From Sphingomonas sp. YR710 (lineage in GTDB: Bacteria > Pseudomonadota > Alphaproteobacteria > Sphingomonadales > Sphingomonadaceae), in the NCBI RefSeq assembly GCF_900101455.1, contig NZ_FMZJ01000019.1, positions 1 to 64,000 on the forward strand: a DNA stretch of 64,000 nt, in the 5' to 3' direction. The translations under genes were made by a program, and so were the position numbers. Below the pieces are notes generated by a model. It saw only the letters and a list, made by a program, of their open reading frames with translations, had not been told where the DNA came from and made no database searches. Shown here piece after piece: positions 33,818-43,160 of this stretch; position 1 is the first letter of the stretch; each line of letters starts with the position of its first letter.

Positions 33818-35081
33818 TCGGGCCCTCGGGTTCCACCTTATGCCAGTCCCTCGGCAGCCGGATCGCGGCCAGCGCGAGGAATAAGGCGGCGAGGACGTAA
33901 AAGCCGGTGCCCGCCAGGATCGCATAGCGCAGCGAATCGTCGCCCAGGCGGCTCTTGAGATGATCGGAAAGCCACCCGATCGCCGGTGTGCCGATGCCGA
34001 TGCCGATCAGATTGTTGACGAACAGGAAGATCGCCGACGTCGTCGATCGCATCGCATGCGGCACCAGCCCCTGCACGGCCGCGGTCACCGGGCCGAGCCA
34101 GACAAGGCCGAGCGCGGTGGGAACGAGCATTAGAAGCAACGCAACCCACAATGTTTCGGACGAGATGCCGACCGCATAGAAGGGCAGGGTGCCGATGAAT
34201 GCCGCGGCGGGCACCAGCGCATAAGCCGCCTTCGATCGGCGGGCGAGCCTGTCCGATAGGAAGCCCCCCATCCAGATTCCAAAAAGCCCGCCGACCAGCA
34301 GGATCGCGCCATAGCCGAGCGATGCGTCGAGCAGGCTGATCCCGAAACTGCGCACGAAGAAGCTCGGCAGCCAGAAGAACAGGCCATAGCCCATCATCGA
34401 CGAACAGGCGGCGCCCAGGCAGAGCAACCAGAAGCTCGGTTTCGTCATCAATGTCGCGAACACCTGCCGCAGGCTGGTCGCGACATGCGGCGGCCGGGCC
34501 GATCGCGGATCGCGCACCACGCGGCGGAACAATGGCGCGACGATCAGCCCCAGCCCGCCGACGATCACGAAAGCATAGCGCCAGTCGATCAAGGTCGCGA
34601 TGACGCCGCCGAACACGATGCCGGTCGCGCTGCCGATCGGGATGCCGAAGGCATAGAGCGCCAGCGCACGCGCTCGGCGTTCGGGCGGGAACAGATCGGA
34701 TATCAGCGTATAGGCCGGGGCCACGCCGCCGGCCTCGCCGACTCCCACCCCCAGCCGGGCCGCGAATAATTGCCAGAAATTCTGGGTGAGGCCGCACAGG
34801 GCAGTCATCAGGCTCCACACGAACAGCGAGACCGCCATGATCTTGCTGCGATCCTTGCGATCGGCCAGCATCGCGATCGGAATGCCGAGCCCGGTATAGA
34901 ACATCGCGAACGCGAGGCCCCCCATCAGCCCGAGCTGTGCGTCGGACAGCAGCAGGTCCGCCTTGATCGGCACGGCCAGGATGCCGATGATCTGTCGATC
35001 GATGAAGTTCAGCGTATAGACGAGCAGCAACATCGCCATCACGCCGGCATGGTTCGCGGTGCGGGTGGGGGAATTGGTCAT
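33804..35081 (-). CDS. MFS transporter (spinster/Sphingomonad type)
   Basis: The 425-residue protein shows twelve hydrophobic segments and LLLVYTLNFIDRQIIGILA, ADRKDRSKIMAVSLFVWSL, the major facilitator loop, and GVGVGEAGGVAPAYTLISDL, a motif of the spinster-like group common in Sphingomonadales beside TonB receptors. It likely imports a small organic acid or product released by the neighbouring hydrolase. The ATG at 35081 is preferred over 35108. Co-directional with the TonB receptor and hydrolase, separated from them by a 148-bp gap holding a REP-like pair. Confidence 0.88.
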   Translation of the reverse strand: MTNSPTRTANHAGVMAMLLLVYTLNFIDRQIIGILAVPIKADLLLSDAQLGLMGGLAFAMFYTGLGIPIAMLADRKDRSKIMAVSLFVWSLMTALCGLTQNFWQLFAARLGVGVGEAGGVAPAYTLISDLFPPERRARALALYAFGIPIGSATGIVFGGVIATLIDWRYAFVIVGGLGLIVAPLFRRVVRDPRSARPPHVATSLRQVFATLMTKPSFWLLCLGAACSSMMGYGLFFWLPSFFVRSFGISLLDASLGYGAILLVGGLFGIWMGGFLSDRLARRSKAAYALVPAAAFIGTLPFYAVGISSETLWVALLLMLVPTALGLVWLGPVTAAVQGLVPHAMRSTTSAIFLFVNNLIGIGIGTPAIGWLSDHLKSRLGDDSLRYAILAGTGFYVLAALFLALAAIRLPRDWHKVEPEGPIRTA

Positions 35082-35123
35082 GGGCTTACTGATTCCCCCC
35101 GAGTGCATGCGCTAGAAAAACAC

Positions 35124-35215
35124 GTCATCCCCGCGAAAGCGGGGACCCATGGACGGCGAACCGGTTCGATTCCAGCGTTCCGTAACCGTGGGTTCCCGCT
35201 TCCGCGGGAATGACG
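35124..35215. repeat. REP-like inverted repeat pair
   Basis: Two hairpins, TCCCCGC-GAAA-GCGGGGA (35128-35145) and TTCCCGC-TTCC-GCGGGAA (35193-35210), face each other, flanked by GTCAT and ATGAC, so the whole unit is itself an inverted repeat. It lies between the TonB receptor and MFS genes. Related hairpins occur at 46205-46281. Such dispersed palindromes are common between genes of Sphingomonadales and can stabilise mRNA ends. Confidence 0.75.
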
Positions 35216-35228
35216 AAAAGGCGAGATA

Positions 35229-37475
35229 TCAGAATTTGAACTCCACCGTGCCGGTCACCGTGCGCGGCGGGCCGTAATAGCCGATCAGCGAATTGCCGAA
35301 TGCCGCGCCGGGGAAATTATATCCGCCCACCCGATAACGCTTGTTGGTCAGGTTGCGCGCGTGAACCCCAAGCGACCAGCGCTCGCCCGGCGCCACCCAG
35401 TTGGCCGAGGTGTCGACCAGGAAATAGCCGTCCTGATCGAGCACCGGGCTCGGTATTTCGAACAAGGATACGTCCGATCGCATCGACACGGCCGGGGTTA
35501 CCGAGAAGCGCCCGCCTGCCAGGTCGGTTGACCATGTCGCGCTCGCCGCGACCGTCCATTTCGGCGTGTTCTGGAAAACGCGCTGGCTGGCGACGTCCAC
35601 CGGCGTCGTGCCGCCCGCTATAAAGGTCAGGTACTTCTTGTACTTGGCGTGGGTATAGCCAACCGAGAGCGTCGCCTGAAAGTCGCGCGACGGGACAGCG
35701 CGGGCCTCCATTTCGAGGCCGTAAATCTCGGCCTTGCCGGCATTGTCGACGAAGCTGGCGATGCCGCCCGCGAGCACGTTCGGCACCTGGATCGTCACCT
35801 GCTGGTTCTTGTAGTTCGAATAATAGCCGGCGAGGTTCAGGAACAGGGTGCGATCGATGAACGCGCCCTTCATCCCCACTTCATAGGCGTCGACGGTCTC
35901 GGGCTTGTAGCCGTTGACCGTGGTCGGCGTGAACAGGGCATCGCCGCGCATGTCGAACCCGCCCGATTTGAAGCCCTTGCTGTACGAGGCATAGACATTG
36001 AGATCGCGGTTCGGCTGGTAGCTGAGCGAGACGCGCGGCGTGAACTGATCGAAGGTGCGGCTGTTGGTATAATTGGTCCGCACCAGCCCGGGGATGGCCG
36101 AAGCATTGCCGAACACCGGCGATCGGATGCCGGTATAGTTCTGGCGCAGCACCGTACCGGTCTTGTCATCCCTGGTATATCGGGCGCCCAGCGAGAGCTT
36201 GAACGTGTCGGTCAGATCGTAGCTGAGATCGGTGAAGGCGGCATAGCTTTTGGTCTTGACCGATCCGGAGGTCAGGATCGTGGTGTTGAGCAGGCCCAGC
36301 ACCGTATCGAATGCACCCGCCGAAACCCCGTTCAGATAATAGAGGCCCGCCACGCCCTGCAGCCGTTCGCCCTGATAGAGCAGCTGCAATTCCTGCGTAT
36401 ATTGGTGATCGCGATAATAAGCGGGGATATCGAGCGTCGGCAGCGCCGTATTGTCGAAGTCGATGATCGTGTCGGTATGGCCCTTGCGATAGGCGCTGAT
36501 CGTCTTGAACGTCAAAGTGTCGTTGAGCTTGATCTCACCGGTGAGCGAGACGCCTTCGCTGACGACCCGGTTATGATCGCCTGCGCCGGCGCGCGTGTCA
36601 TAGACGCTGGCGGTCGTCGCGTAGACCGGATCGACGCCATTGCCGACCAGGCGGGTGCCGTGGCGCGGATTCGACGTATCGACCGTGCGATCGCCGGCCA
36701 GCCGGAAGAACATCGTGTCGCTGGGGGTGAATTCGGCCGCCAGGCGCAGCGCCAGCACGTCCTTGTCATACTGATCCTTGCCGGTGGTCAGGTTTTTGCC
36801 GTAGCCGTCGCGCTTGTAATAAGCGACTGCGCCGCCAACCGAGAGCGTGTCGGTCACGGGCACCGTCACCTTGCCGATCAGGTCGCGCTGATTATAGGAT
36901 CCGTACGATCCCTTCACATCGCCTTCGAATTCGTGACCGAGCTTCTTCGTCACATATTTGATCGCGCCGCCGATCGTGTTGCGGCCATAGAGCGTGCCCT
37001 GCGGCCCGCGCAGCACCTCGACCCGCTGGACGTCGAAGATGTCGAGCACCGCGCCCTGCGGACGGGCGACATAGACATCGTCGACATAAAGGCCGACGCC
37101 GGGTTCGAAGCCCCACAAAGGATCCTGCTGGCCGACGCCGCGGATGAACGCGATCAAGGTGCTGTTCGAACCGCGGGCGATCTGCAAGGTCAGGTTCGGG
37201 GTGCGATCCTGCAAGGTGGTGATATCGACGGCGCCCTGCTTGCCGAGCGCGTCGCCGCTGATCGCCGTCACCGAGATCGGCACCGAGATCAGGCTTTCCT
37301 CGCGGCGGCGGGCGGTGACGACGATTTCGCCCTTGTTGTCGGCGTCGGTGGCTTCGGCCGGCGTAGCGACGGTCTTAGCCGCCGGGACTTGGGCCGAAGC
37401 GATCCGCGGGGTCGCGAGCGCGAACGGTGCGGCGCCGGCCGCAAGCAGATGAAGCAATGCGATTCTCTTGGTCAT
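35229..37475 (-). CDS. TonB-dependent receptor
   Basis: The 748-residue protein has a signal peptide (cleaved near IASAQ, residue 28), a TonB box region (GEIVVTARRREESL), a plug domain (VPISVTAISGDAL to VEVLRGPQGTLYGRNTIGG) and a 22-strand barrel ending with the aromatic residue (TGTVEFKF). It lets a specific bulky substrate through the outer membrane with TonB energy. It starts 11 bp after the secreted hydrolase and precedes an MFS gene, so the trio forms an uptake and hydrolysis locus. The ligand is unknown; iron complexes are less likely given the hydrolase and AraC context. Confidence 0.94.
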   Translation of the reverse strand: MTKRIALLHLLAAGAAPFALATPRIASAQVPAAKTVATPAEATDADNKGEIVVTARRREESLISVPISVTAISGDALGKQGAVDITTLQDRTPNLTLQIARGSNSTLIAFIRGVGQQDPLWGFEPGVGLYVDDVYVARPQGAVLDIFDVQRVEVLRGPQGTLYGRNTIGGAIKYVTKKLGHEFEGDVKGSYGSYNQRDLIGKVTVPVTDTLSVGGAVAYYKRDGYGKNLTTGKDQYDKDVLALRLAAEFTPSDTMFFRLAGDRTVDTSNPRHGTRLVGNGVDPVYATTASVYDTRAGAGDHNRVVSEGVSLTGEIKLNDTLTFKTISAYRKGHTDTIIDFDNTALPTLDIPAYYRDHQYTQELQLLYQGERLQGVAGLYYLNGVSAGAFDTVLGLLNTTILTSGSVKTKSYAAFTDLSYDLTDTFKLSLGARYTRDDKTGTVLRQNYTGIRSPVFGNASAIPGLVRTNYTNSRTFDQFTPRVSLSYQPNRDLNVYASYSKGFKSGGFDMRGDALFTPTTVNGYKPETVDAYEVGMKGAFIDRTLFLNLAGYYSNYKNQQVTIQVPNVLAGGIASFVDNAGKAEIYGLEMEARAVPSRDFQATLSVGYTHAKYKKYLTFIAGGTTPVDVASQRVFQNTPKWTVAASATWSTDLAGGRFSVTPAVSMRSDVSLFEIPSPVLDQDGYFLVDTSANWVAPGERWSLGVHARNLTNKRYRVGGYNFPGAAFGNSLIGYYGPPRTVTGTVEFKF

Positions 37476-37486
37476 GACAGCCTCTC

Positions 37487-38401
37487 TTATTTGTTATTCA
37501 GAAACGTACGGACGTCGGCGATCGACCGGCTGCTTGCCTCCTCCTGCGGGGCGTGGCCGACATCGTCGTAGATGATGAGCTGCGAGGCCCTGATCGCCGC
37601 GGACAGATCGGCGGCCTGCGCGACCGGGACGACGCGATCGGCGCGGCCCCACAGGATCAGCGTAGGCGCTGTGATCCGGGCCAGTGCCGGGCGCGGCTCG
37701 GGCAAGGTGAATTGTTCGAGGTGCGCGATCAGCGCCGGGCCGTTGCGCGCGATCATTGCCCGCATCAAGGCGAGCCGTTCGGCGCTGAGCCTTTCGGGAT
37801 GCGCGAAGATTGCTCCCGCCGATCCGGCAACCGCAGCGGGACTTGGCGCCTGCAGATAGAGGCGCATCATCGCCGGCACGGCCACCGGCCGTTCGGTGAC
37901 GCCGTTGATCGAGAAGGCGGCGCTGTCGACGAGGATCAGGCGATTGACCCGTTCCGGATAGAGTGCCGCAAAATTCCACGCGACGAGCCCGCCAAAGCTG
38001 TTGCCGGCGATCACGGCCTTGCGGATGTGCAGTCGGTTCATCAGCCCGCGCAGTTCGTGGACCCGGTCCAGCGTTCCGTAGCGGCCCTTGGGATCGGGCG
38101 CGCTGAGGCCATGGCCGGCAAGATCGTAGCGGATCACGCGATGATCGCGCGCCAGATCGGCGGCCCAGTCGTCCCAGCTTTCGAGGCTGAAGCTGAACCC
38201 GTGGACCAGAATGATCGGTGGCGCCTTGCGATCGCCTTCGTCGCGGATTCGCAGCCTCGCGCCATCGATCGTGACATAATGATCGGCGGCCCGGGCATAG
38301 GTCGTCGCGTCGACGGGAATCGGTGCCTGCGCACGCGCCGATGCGCCGGTCAGCGCCAGCACGGCGGTCCCGAAAAGGAAAAGACGATCGAAGCCCATCA
38401 A
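37487..38401 (-). CDS. Secreted alpha/beta hydrolase
   Basis: The 304-residue protein carries a signal peptide (cleaved near ARAQA, residue 25) and an alpha/beta hydrolase fold: oxyanion IILVHGFSFSLESW, nucleophile elbow IAGNSFGG (Ser135), then LWGRADRVVP with the acidic residue and DDVGHAPQEE with the histidine. It probably hydrolyses an ester or similar bond in the periplasm. It is translated just upstream of the TonB receptor and may process the imported substrate. ATGATG start; the first or second codon may be used. Confidence 0.9.
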   Translation of the reverse strand: MMGFDRLFLFGTAVLALTGASARAQAPIPVDATTYARAADHYVTIDGARLRIRDEGDRKAPPIILVHGFSFSLESWDDWAADLARDHRVIRYDLAGHGLSAPDPKGRYGTLDRVHELRGLMNRLHIRKAVIAGNSFGGLVAWNFAALYPERVNRLILVDSAAFSINGVTERPVAVPAMMRLYLQAPSPAAVAGSAGAIFAHPERLSAERLALMRAMIARNGPALIAHLEQFTLPEPRPALARITAPTLILWGRADRVVPVAQAADLSAAIRASQLIIYDDVGHAPQEEASSRSIADVRTFLNNK

Positions 38402-38519
38402 TGGCTATCCCGCACCCTGGTGAACATGACCTCTGATTGGGCCAGCTTGGTGTTCAGGATAGGGCGACGGGCATCGTTGTCGACGACGCTTCCGATCAGA
38501 TTTGAAGGGACAAATTCGC

Positions 38520-39587
38520 TCAGTCGGCGATCTGGCGCCACGCGCCGGGCGCGATGCCATTCCATTGGCGGAAGGCGCGCGCGAAGCTGCGGCCGTCGGA
38601 AAATCCCAGCATATCTGCGATATCTGCGATCGGCTGGCCATTGTCGAGCGCGGCGCAGGCAATGCTGTTGAGCATATTTGCGCGTACGTCGCGAAATGGC
38701 AGCCCGGCATCGGCAAGCCGGCGACGCAGCGAGGCGACGCTCATGCCGAGGGCGGCGGCCACCTCGGCCTGATCCTGTCGCCCGGCGGCGATTTCGCGTT
38801 CGACCCGTTCGACGATCGCGGCCGGGCTGCGCCTGGGCGGCGCGATCCTGTCGAGCATGTCGGCGACGCCGCCATAGATCGTCCGCGCGGCCAGCACCGG
38901 GCTGCTGGTGGGCATGACGCCAATCTCATCGACCGTACCGTCATATTCGAGCGCGAAGATCGGGCTGCCGCGCCTGATCGGCACCTTCCAGAAATCGAGA
39001 TGGCTCGCCTTGGCCGGATCGGCGGTGCCGCGTGTGCGGATCAGCCGCAGCGGCAGCGATTGTTCGCCCGGCACCAGCGACAGCAGCAGGACATGAACAT
39101 AGATCAGCAAACATTCGAGCGACAGGATGATGAAGGCGTCGTCATGATCGAGCGCATACGGGAAATTGGTATCGTCGATCGCGTAAGTGATCGTCGATCC
39201 GCGCCGCTGGATCTGATTGTAGCGATTACCGTGGATGATATTGTAGCTGTTGGCGACCACCTCCATCACGCCCGCCATGCTGGTGCAGCCGCGCAGGCGC
39301 GATTGCACCAGTTCGGAGGTGCCGACCATCAGCGGGCGTAGCGAGACATGGCAGCTTTCGTCATTGCCCTGCAGCGCCATCTGCTCGCAAATCCGGAAAT
39401 AGTCGGACAGCCGGACCATCGCGCCTTCGTGCTGATCGAGCAGATCGGCCGGCAGCCCTGCGCGGCGCAGGATCGGATCGGGCGTCAGGCCGGACGCGGC
39501 CATTATCGCGAGCAATGGCCGAATTGCCGCGACACGCAACAGGGCTGGCGCGGCATCGGGGACATGGTCGGGTCTGGCGGCGGGCAT
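38520..39587 (-). CDS. AraC-family regulator with N-terminal ligand domain
   Basis: The 355-residue protein has an N-terminal arabinose-binding-like (PF12625 type) sensor domain (VAAIRPLLAIMAASGLTPD onward) and a C-terminal AraC helix-turn-helix pair: QAEVAAALGMSVASLRRRLA and IADIADMLGFSDGRSFARAF. It lies 118 bp upstream of the hydrolase, TonB receptor and MFS genes, all co-directional, and is the likely activator of that unit. The inducer may be the substrate of the hydrolase. Confidence 0.92.
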   Translation of the reverse strand: MPAARPDHVPDAAPALLRVAAIRPLLAIMAASGLTPDPILRRAGLPADLLDQHEGAMVRLSDYFRICEQMALQGNDESCHVSLRPLMVGTSELVQSRLRGCTSMAGVMEVVANSYNIIHGNRYNQIQRRGSTITYAIDDTNFPYALDHDDAFIILSLECLLIYVHVLLLSLVPGEQSLPLRLIRTRGTADPAKASHLDFWKVPIRRGSPIFALEYDGTVDEIGVMPTSSPVLAARTIYGGVADMLDRIAPPRRSPAAIVERVEREIAAGRQDQAEVAAALGMSVASLRRRLADAGLPFRDVRANMLNSIACAALDNGQPIADIADMLGFSDGRSFARAFRQWNGIAPGAWRQIAD

Positions 39588-39672
39588 CGTTTCCGGTCGG
39601 CGCTAAGGGTTGAGCGAATTTGTCCCTTCTCGATATCCGATGCAATAGCAAGCGCCGTCGGGGCCGGAGGTC

Positions 39673-40122
39673 TTACGGAGCCGGGCGCGTGGGTGGGGTG
39701 GGGGACCAGCAAGGCGCCAACGCGACCATCGCCGTATCGACCCATTTGGCCAGCGAAGTATCGGGGCCCGATGCCATATGCGTCGCCCCCTGCCCGGCCG
39801 AGCCGGGCGTATCGAGCGTGTAGTCGATGCTTTCGGGGAAAAAGGCGATTGCGCCGGATTGCGGTTCGCGCTCGATGAACCGCATCGCGCTCAATATGTC
39901 GCGGGCCTGTGGACACTTCCGGCTGTCTGTCCAGTATGTCTGGCCGGCGTCGTTGCGACGCAGCCAATAATCGAGCTTGCGATGCTCGCGGTCATAGCCG
40001 AGCGTGCCGACTGTGATCCGGGTCTCGCCGGGGGGCAGCAGCGAACTGCGCGAAAATCGGGCCCAGCCCGGTTCGTCGACATTGACGACCACCAGCGCGG
40101 CCGCCAGCAGCAACGGGATCAT
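39673..40122 (-). CDS. Hypothetical secreted or anchored protein
   Basis: The 149-residue product starts with a hydrophobic segment ([14 protein letters not shown]) that can act as a signal peptide or anchor, then [19 protein letters not shown] and [20 protein letters not shown]. Two cysteines (KCPQ and APCW) could form a disulfide in the periplasm. I do not recognise a family. Its ATG overlaps the moaB stop (ATGA), so it is coupled to moaB; a role in molybdenum enzymes is only inferred from position. Confidence 0.7.
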   Translation of the reverse strand: MIPLLLAAALVVVNVDEPGWARFSRSSLLPPGETRITVGTLGYDREHRKLDYWLRRNDAGQTYWTDSRKCPQARDILSAMRFIEREPQSGAIAFFPESIDYTLDTPGSAGQGATHMASGPDTSLAKWVDTAMVALAPCWSPTPPTRPAP

Positions 40123-40646
40123 TTTTCCATCAACCTCGGGAACAATTCGACGAAGTTGCAGGGGCGATGGCGGCTGTCGAGCTGGCTGACGAGGATATCG
40201 TCCCAACCATCCTTCACCGCGCCGGTCGAGCCCGGCAAAGCGAACAGATAGGTGCCGCGTGCGACGCCGGCGGTTGCGCGCGACTGGATTGTCGAGGTGC
40301 CGATCTTGGCGTAGCTCAGCCAGCGGAACAGTTCGCCGAAGCCGGGAATTTCCTTGTCCCACACCCGCGCCAGCGCCTCGGGCGTCACATCGCGGCCGGT
40401 GACGCCGGTTCCGCCGGTGGTGATCACGCAATCGACCGCCGGATCGTCGATCCAGCGATGGAGCCGCGCAACGATCAGATCGGCATCGTCGACCACGATC
40501 GCCCGATCGGCGAGGATATGGCCGGCCCCCTCGATCCGCGCGACCAACGTATCGCCCGATTTATCCTGCGCGAGGTCGCGCGTGTCCGAGACAGTTAGCA
40601 CCGCGATGCGGACGGGGTGGAAGGGCAGGCTTTGGTCGATCGGCAT
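40119..40646 (-). CDS. moaB: Molybdenum cofactor biosynthesis protein MoaB
   Basis: The 175-residue protein has [37 protein letters not shown] (the MPT-binding GGTG loop) and [19 protein letters not shown], matching MoaB/MogA adenylyltransferases. It activates molybdopterin by adenylation before metal insertion. The ATG at 40646 has GGAA upstream and fits family length; earlier in-frame ATGs at 40682 and 40691 lack a ribosome site. Confidence 0.93.
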   Translation of the reverse strand: MPIDQSLPFHPVRIAVLTVSDTRDLAQDKSGDTLVARIEGAGHILADRAIVVDDADLIVARLHRWIDDPAVDCVITTGGTGVTGRDVTPEALARVWDKEIPGFGELFRWLSYAKIGTSTIQSRATAGVARGTYLFALPGSTGAVKDGWDDILVSQLDSRHRPCNFVELFPRLMEK

Positions 40647-40891
40647 GGCGGTGTTCCAGGGATATGCAGGCGACAGGCTCATAACCGGCAAATGGTGAAG
40701 CGGAAGATAAATTCTAGGGGTGGACTGTCCGCTACTCGGTGATGGCGTCGCGGGATTGCCGGCACCCGCTAATCCAGGTGCTCGATCCCGTCACCTTAAT
40801 ATGCCGACGCATGAATGCTATGCCGGAGAACGGGAACTGCGGGTATTGAGATCACGATACACCAAGAGCGGTTGTCACCGTTTAGTGGTGG

Positions 40892-41332
40892 TTAGTTGCC
40901 GTTCGCCACGTAGCGCCAGCTAAGATGGATTACGCTGGTCAACGCCAAGATCACTGCCAAACAGCCCCACAAGGGGACGCGTGTTGAAAATCGGCCTCCA
41001 TAAGGATCGTGTTCAGACCAGAATGCTTCCTCATGAGCTTCTACTAGCGCAACGAGGGTAGCTAGATCAGCCTCTTTTGAGGCGGGCTCGCCAAGCGTCT
41101 CCAAATATCTCGACAGCAGCAACTTGAGGTCATTGGGTTTCGGAGGAGCAGCAGATTGCTGAATAACGACGCGGCTGCCCCGCGCGATAACGTCATGGAC
41201 ATCCCCCAACGGACCAGAGGCTCTCGGATAGATGCCGGCCCGTACATCTTGAACCTCAAGATAATGCTCTGCTGCCGCAGTGGACGGGAAAATGAGCAAC
41301 GGCTCGTCGGCTTCGACAAACAAAGTTGGCAT
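40892..41332 (-). CDS. Hypothetical protein with C-terminal membrane helix
   Basis: The 146-residue product begins PTLFVEADEPLLIFPSTAAA, has a mixed soluble domain, and ends in one transmembrane helix (LWGCLAVILALTSVIHLSW, about 121-139), so it is probably tail-anchored with its bulk in the cytosol. I do not recognise the family. Base composition is less GC-rich than neighbours, hinting at acquisition. It stands alone between moaB and the lytic transglycosylase, same strand. Confidence 0.65.
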   Translation of the reverse strand: MPTLFVEADEPLLIFPSTAAAEHYLEVQDVRAGIYPRASGPLGDVHDVIARGSRVVIQQSAAPPKPNDLKLLLSRYLETLGEPASKEADLATLVALVEAHEEAFWSEHDPYGGRFSTRVPLWGCLAVILALTSVIHLSWRYVANGN

Positions 41333-41417
41333 GATCCAAGCGTGTCAGGATCGCGTCACGTTCGCAACTGATCGTCTAATGCTGTTGGTGATAAAACCGG
41401 CATAGCCAGGATCAAAT

Positions 41418-43160
41418 TTAATCCGCGCTGGCAACCCCGCCCAAAGCTGACAACCGGACCGCCTCGCGCCCCGGCAGGCCCGGGAATTTCGGCCACAGCC
41501 CTTGCGCGATCGCGGTCAGGCTGCCTGGCTTTGCGCCGGCCTGCTTCTGATACATCCAGTAATTGCGCAGCACGATCGTCACATAAGCACGGGTCTCGGT
41601 GAACGGGATCGATTCGATGAACAGCAGCGGATCGGCGAGGTTGCGGCCGCGCGCATTCCAGTTCGCTACCGAATTGGGACCGGCATTATAGGCGGCGATC
41701 ACCTTGGGCAGCAGGCCTGCCGTCCCCGAATTACCGGCGAGCTCGCGCAGATATTGCTGTCCCAGTTCCATGCTGGCGGCAGGCTGCGAGAGCATCGCCG
41801 CATCGATCGTGCGGCCCTGATGGCGCGCGACCATCTGCGCGGTGCCGGGCATCAGCTGCATCACGCCGCGCGCGCCGGCTGAGCTGGTCGCATCGGGGCG
41901 GAACTGCGATTCCTGGAGCGCATGGGCGAAGATCAGCGATCGATCGACCTGCCAGCCGCTCGCCGGCGTCCAGGCGGGGGTGGGATAGCGCGCGCTGGCC
42001 GACAGGCGTGAGCCCGACGGGCCGTTCTGCGCGAGCCAGATCTGAGTCGAAGGCAGGTTGAGCCGGGCGGCGAGGTGGATCAGCGATTCATGATCCTGCG
42101 CGAGCCCGATCCGTGCCTGATAGCGCAGCAGCTGATCGGCGAGTGCCGTCTCATCGATCTCGGCGAGCGCGGCGGCGCGGCGGATGTTCGGCAGCGCGCC
42201 GATCGTCGACCAGTCGAGCGCGGTCAGCCGCGTGCCATTGTCCGGCGTGTCGGAAATACCAAGGGCCGCCTGCGACAGCATGCCGTAAAAGGTCTCGTGC
42301 AGCCGTGCGGCGCTGCGCAGGCGGGGTTCGATGCGGTCGGGCCGCCGGCACTGCATGTCGGCGCGCGCGGTCCAGTAGAGCCCGGCCGCCATCATCTCGG
42401 AATCGCGGGCGCGGGCGGATACGGCATCGAAAGCGGTTGCGGCGCGATCGCAATCCTTTGCCCGCCATGCCGCGAGCCCGAGCACCCAATCCGCTTGAAC
42501 CGCCCAGTCGCCGGAACCGGCGCGCGCCTGCGTGGCAACGCGGATCGCGTTCGTATCATCCCCGGTCAGATAATAGGACCAGGCGACCCGCTGCAGAAAT
42601 TGCGTCTGCGCTTCGGGCAGAAGATCGGCGAGGCGGGCGGTGACGAGCGCTTCGGCGTCGGTGGGCTGATCGTTCCTGATCAGCGGGTTGACCTGCTGGG
42701 CCAATGCCGCCGCAGCATTGTCGTTGCGCAGTGCGCGAGCGTTCTGGCGCTTGGGCGGCCCGGCCATGCGGACGAGATCGCGGGCCACCGGCAAGGCGGG
42801 CAAAGCCAGGTTGCGCGCCTGCGCGACGCGGGCGATCTGCGGCGCTTCGGGCAGGTCGCGGCCGTTGGTGAGCAGATCGGCGAGCGTGGCATCATCGGCC
42901 TTGGGCGAACCCTTGGCGAGAATGAGTTCGGCACGGGCGACCGCGGTGAGGGGCCCGTTCGGCAGCGCATCGAGGCCGCTGGTCGCCGTCGTCCAATCGC
43001 CGGCGCGGATCGCGGCGAAGATATTGCGATAGGCGCTGCGCTGATCCGGTGTCAGCTGTGCGGGCACGGCTTGCTGAGCGGTGGCTACCGGTGCCGCCTG
43101 CGCAAAAAGGGCTGTCGGCGTGGCGACGAGCGCGGCGGTGATCAGCAGGCGACGAATCAT
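41418..43160 (-). CDS. slt: Soluble lytic murein transglycosylase
   Basis: The 580-residue protein has a signal peptide (cleaved near ALFAQ, residue 21), a long alpha-helical superhelix (about 30-400) and a C-terminal SLT domain: LIFAHALQESQFRPDATSS with the catalytic glutamate, GARGVMQLMPGTAQ and VIAAYNAGPNSV. This is the Slt70 layout. It cleaves peptidoglycan strands to 1,6-anhydromuropeptides in the periplasm. The ATG at 43160 overlaps the stop of the UDG-like gene (ATGA), so the pair is coupled; an in-frame extension upstream is rejected. Confidence 0.93.
   Translation of the reverse strand: MIRRLLITAALVATPTALFAQAAPVATAQQAVPAQLTPDQRSAYRNIFAAIRAGDWTTATSGLDALPNGPLTAVARAELILAKGSPKADDATLADLLTNGRDLPEAPQIARVAQARNLALPALPVARDLVRMAGPPKRQNARALRNDNAAAALAQQVNPLIRNDQPTDAEALVTARLADLLPEAQTQFLQRVAWSYYLTGDDTNAIRVATQARAGSGDWAVQADWVLGLAAWRAKDCDRAATAFDAVSARARDSEMMAAGLYWTARADMQCRRPDRIEPRLRSAARLHETFYGMLSQAALGISDTPDNGTRLTALDWSTIGALPNIRRAAALAEIDETALADQLLRYQARIGLAQDHESLIHLAARLNLPSTQIWLAQNGPSGSRLSASARYPTPAWTPASGWQVDRSLIFAHALQESQFRPDATSSAGARGVMQLMPGTAQMVARHQGRTIDAAMLSQPAASMELGQQYLRELAGNSGTAGLLPKVIAAYNAGPNSVANWNARGRNLADPLLFIESIPFTETRAYVTIVLRNYWMYQKQAGAKPGSLTAIAQGLWPKFPGLPGREAVRLSALGGVASAD

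Noticed and set aside
35649-37571. 640-residue open frame opposite the TonB receptor
   Set aside because: It mirrors the receptor gene, has no recognisable motif and has unlikely composition for a protein.
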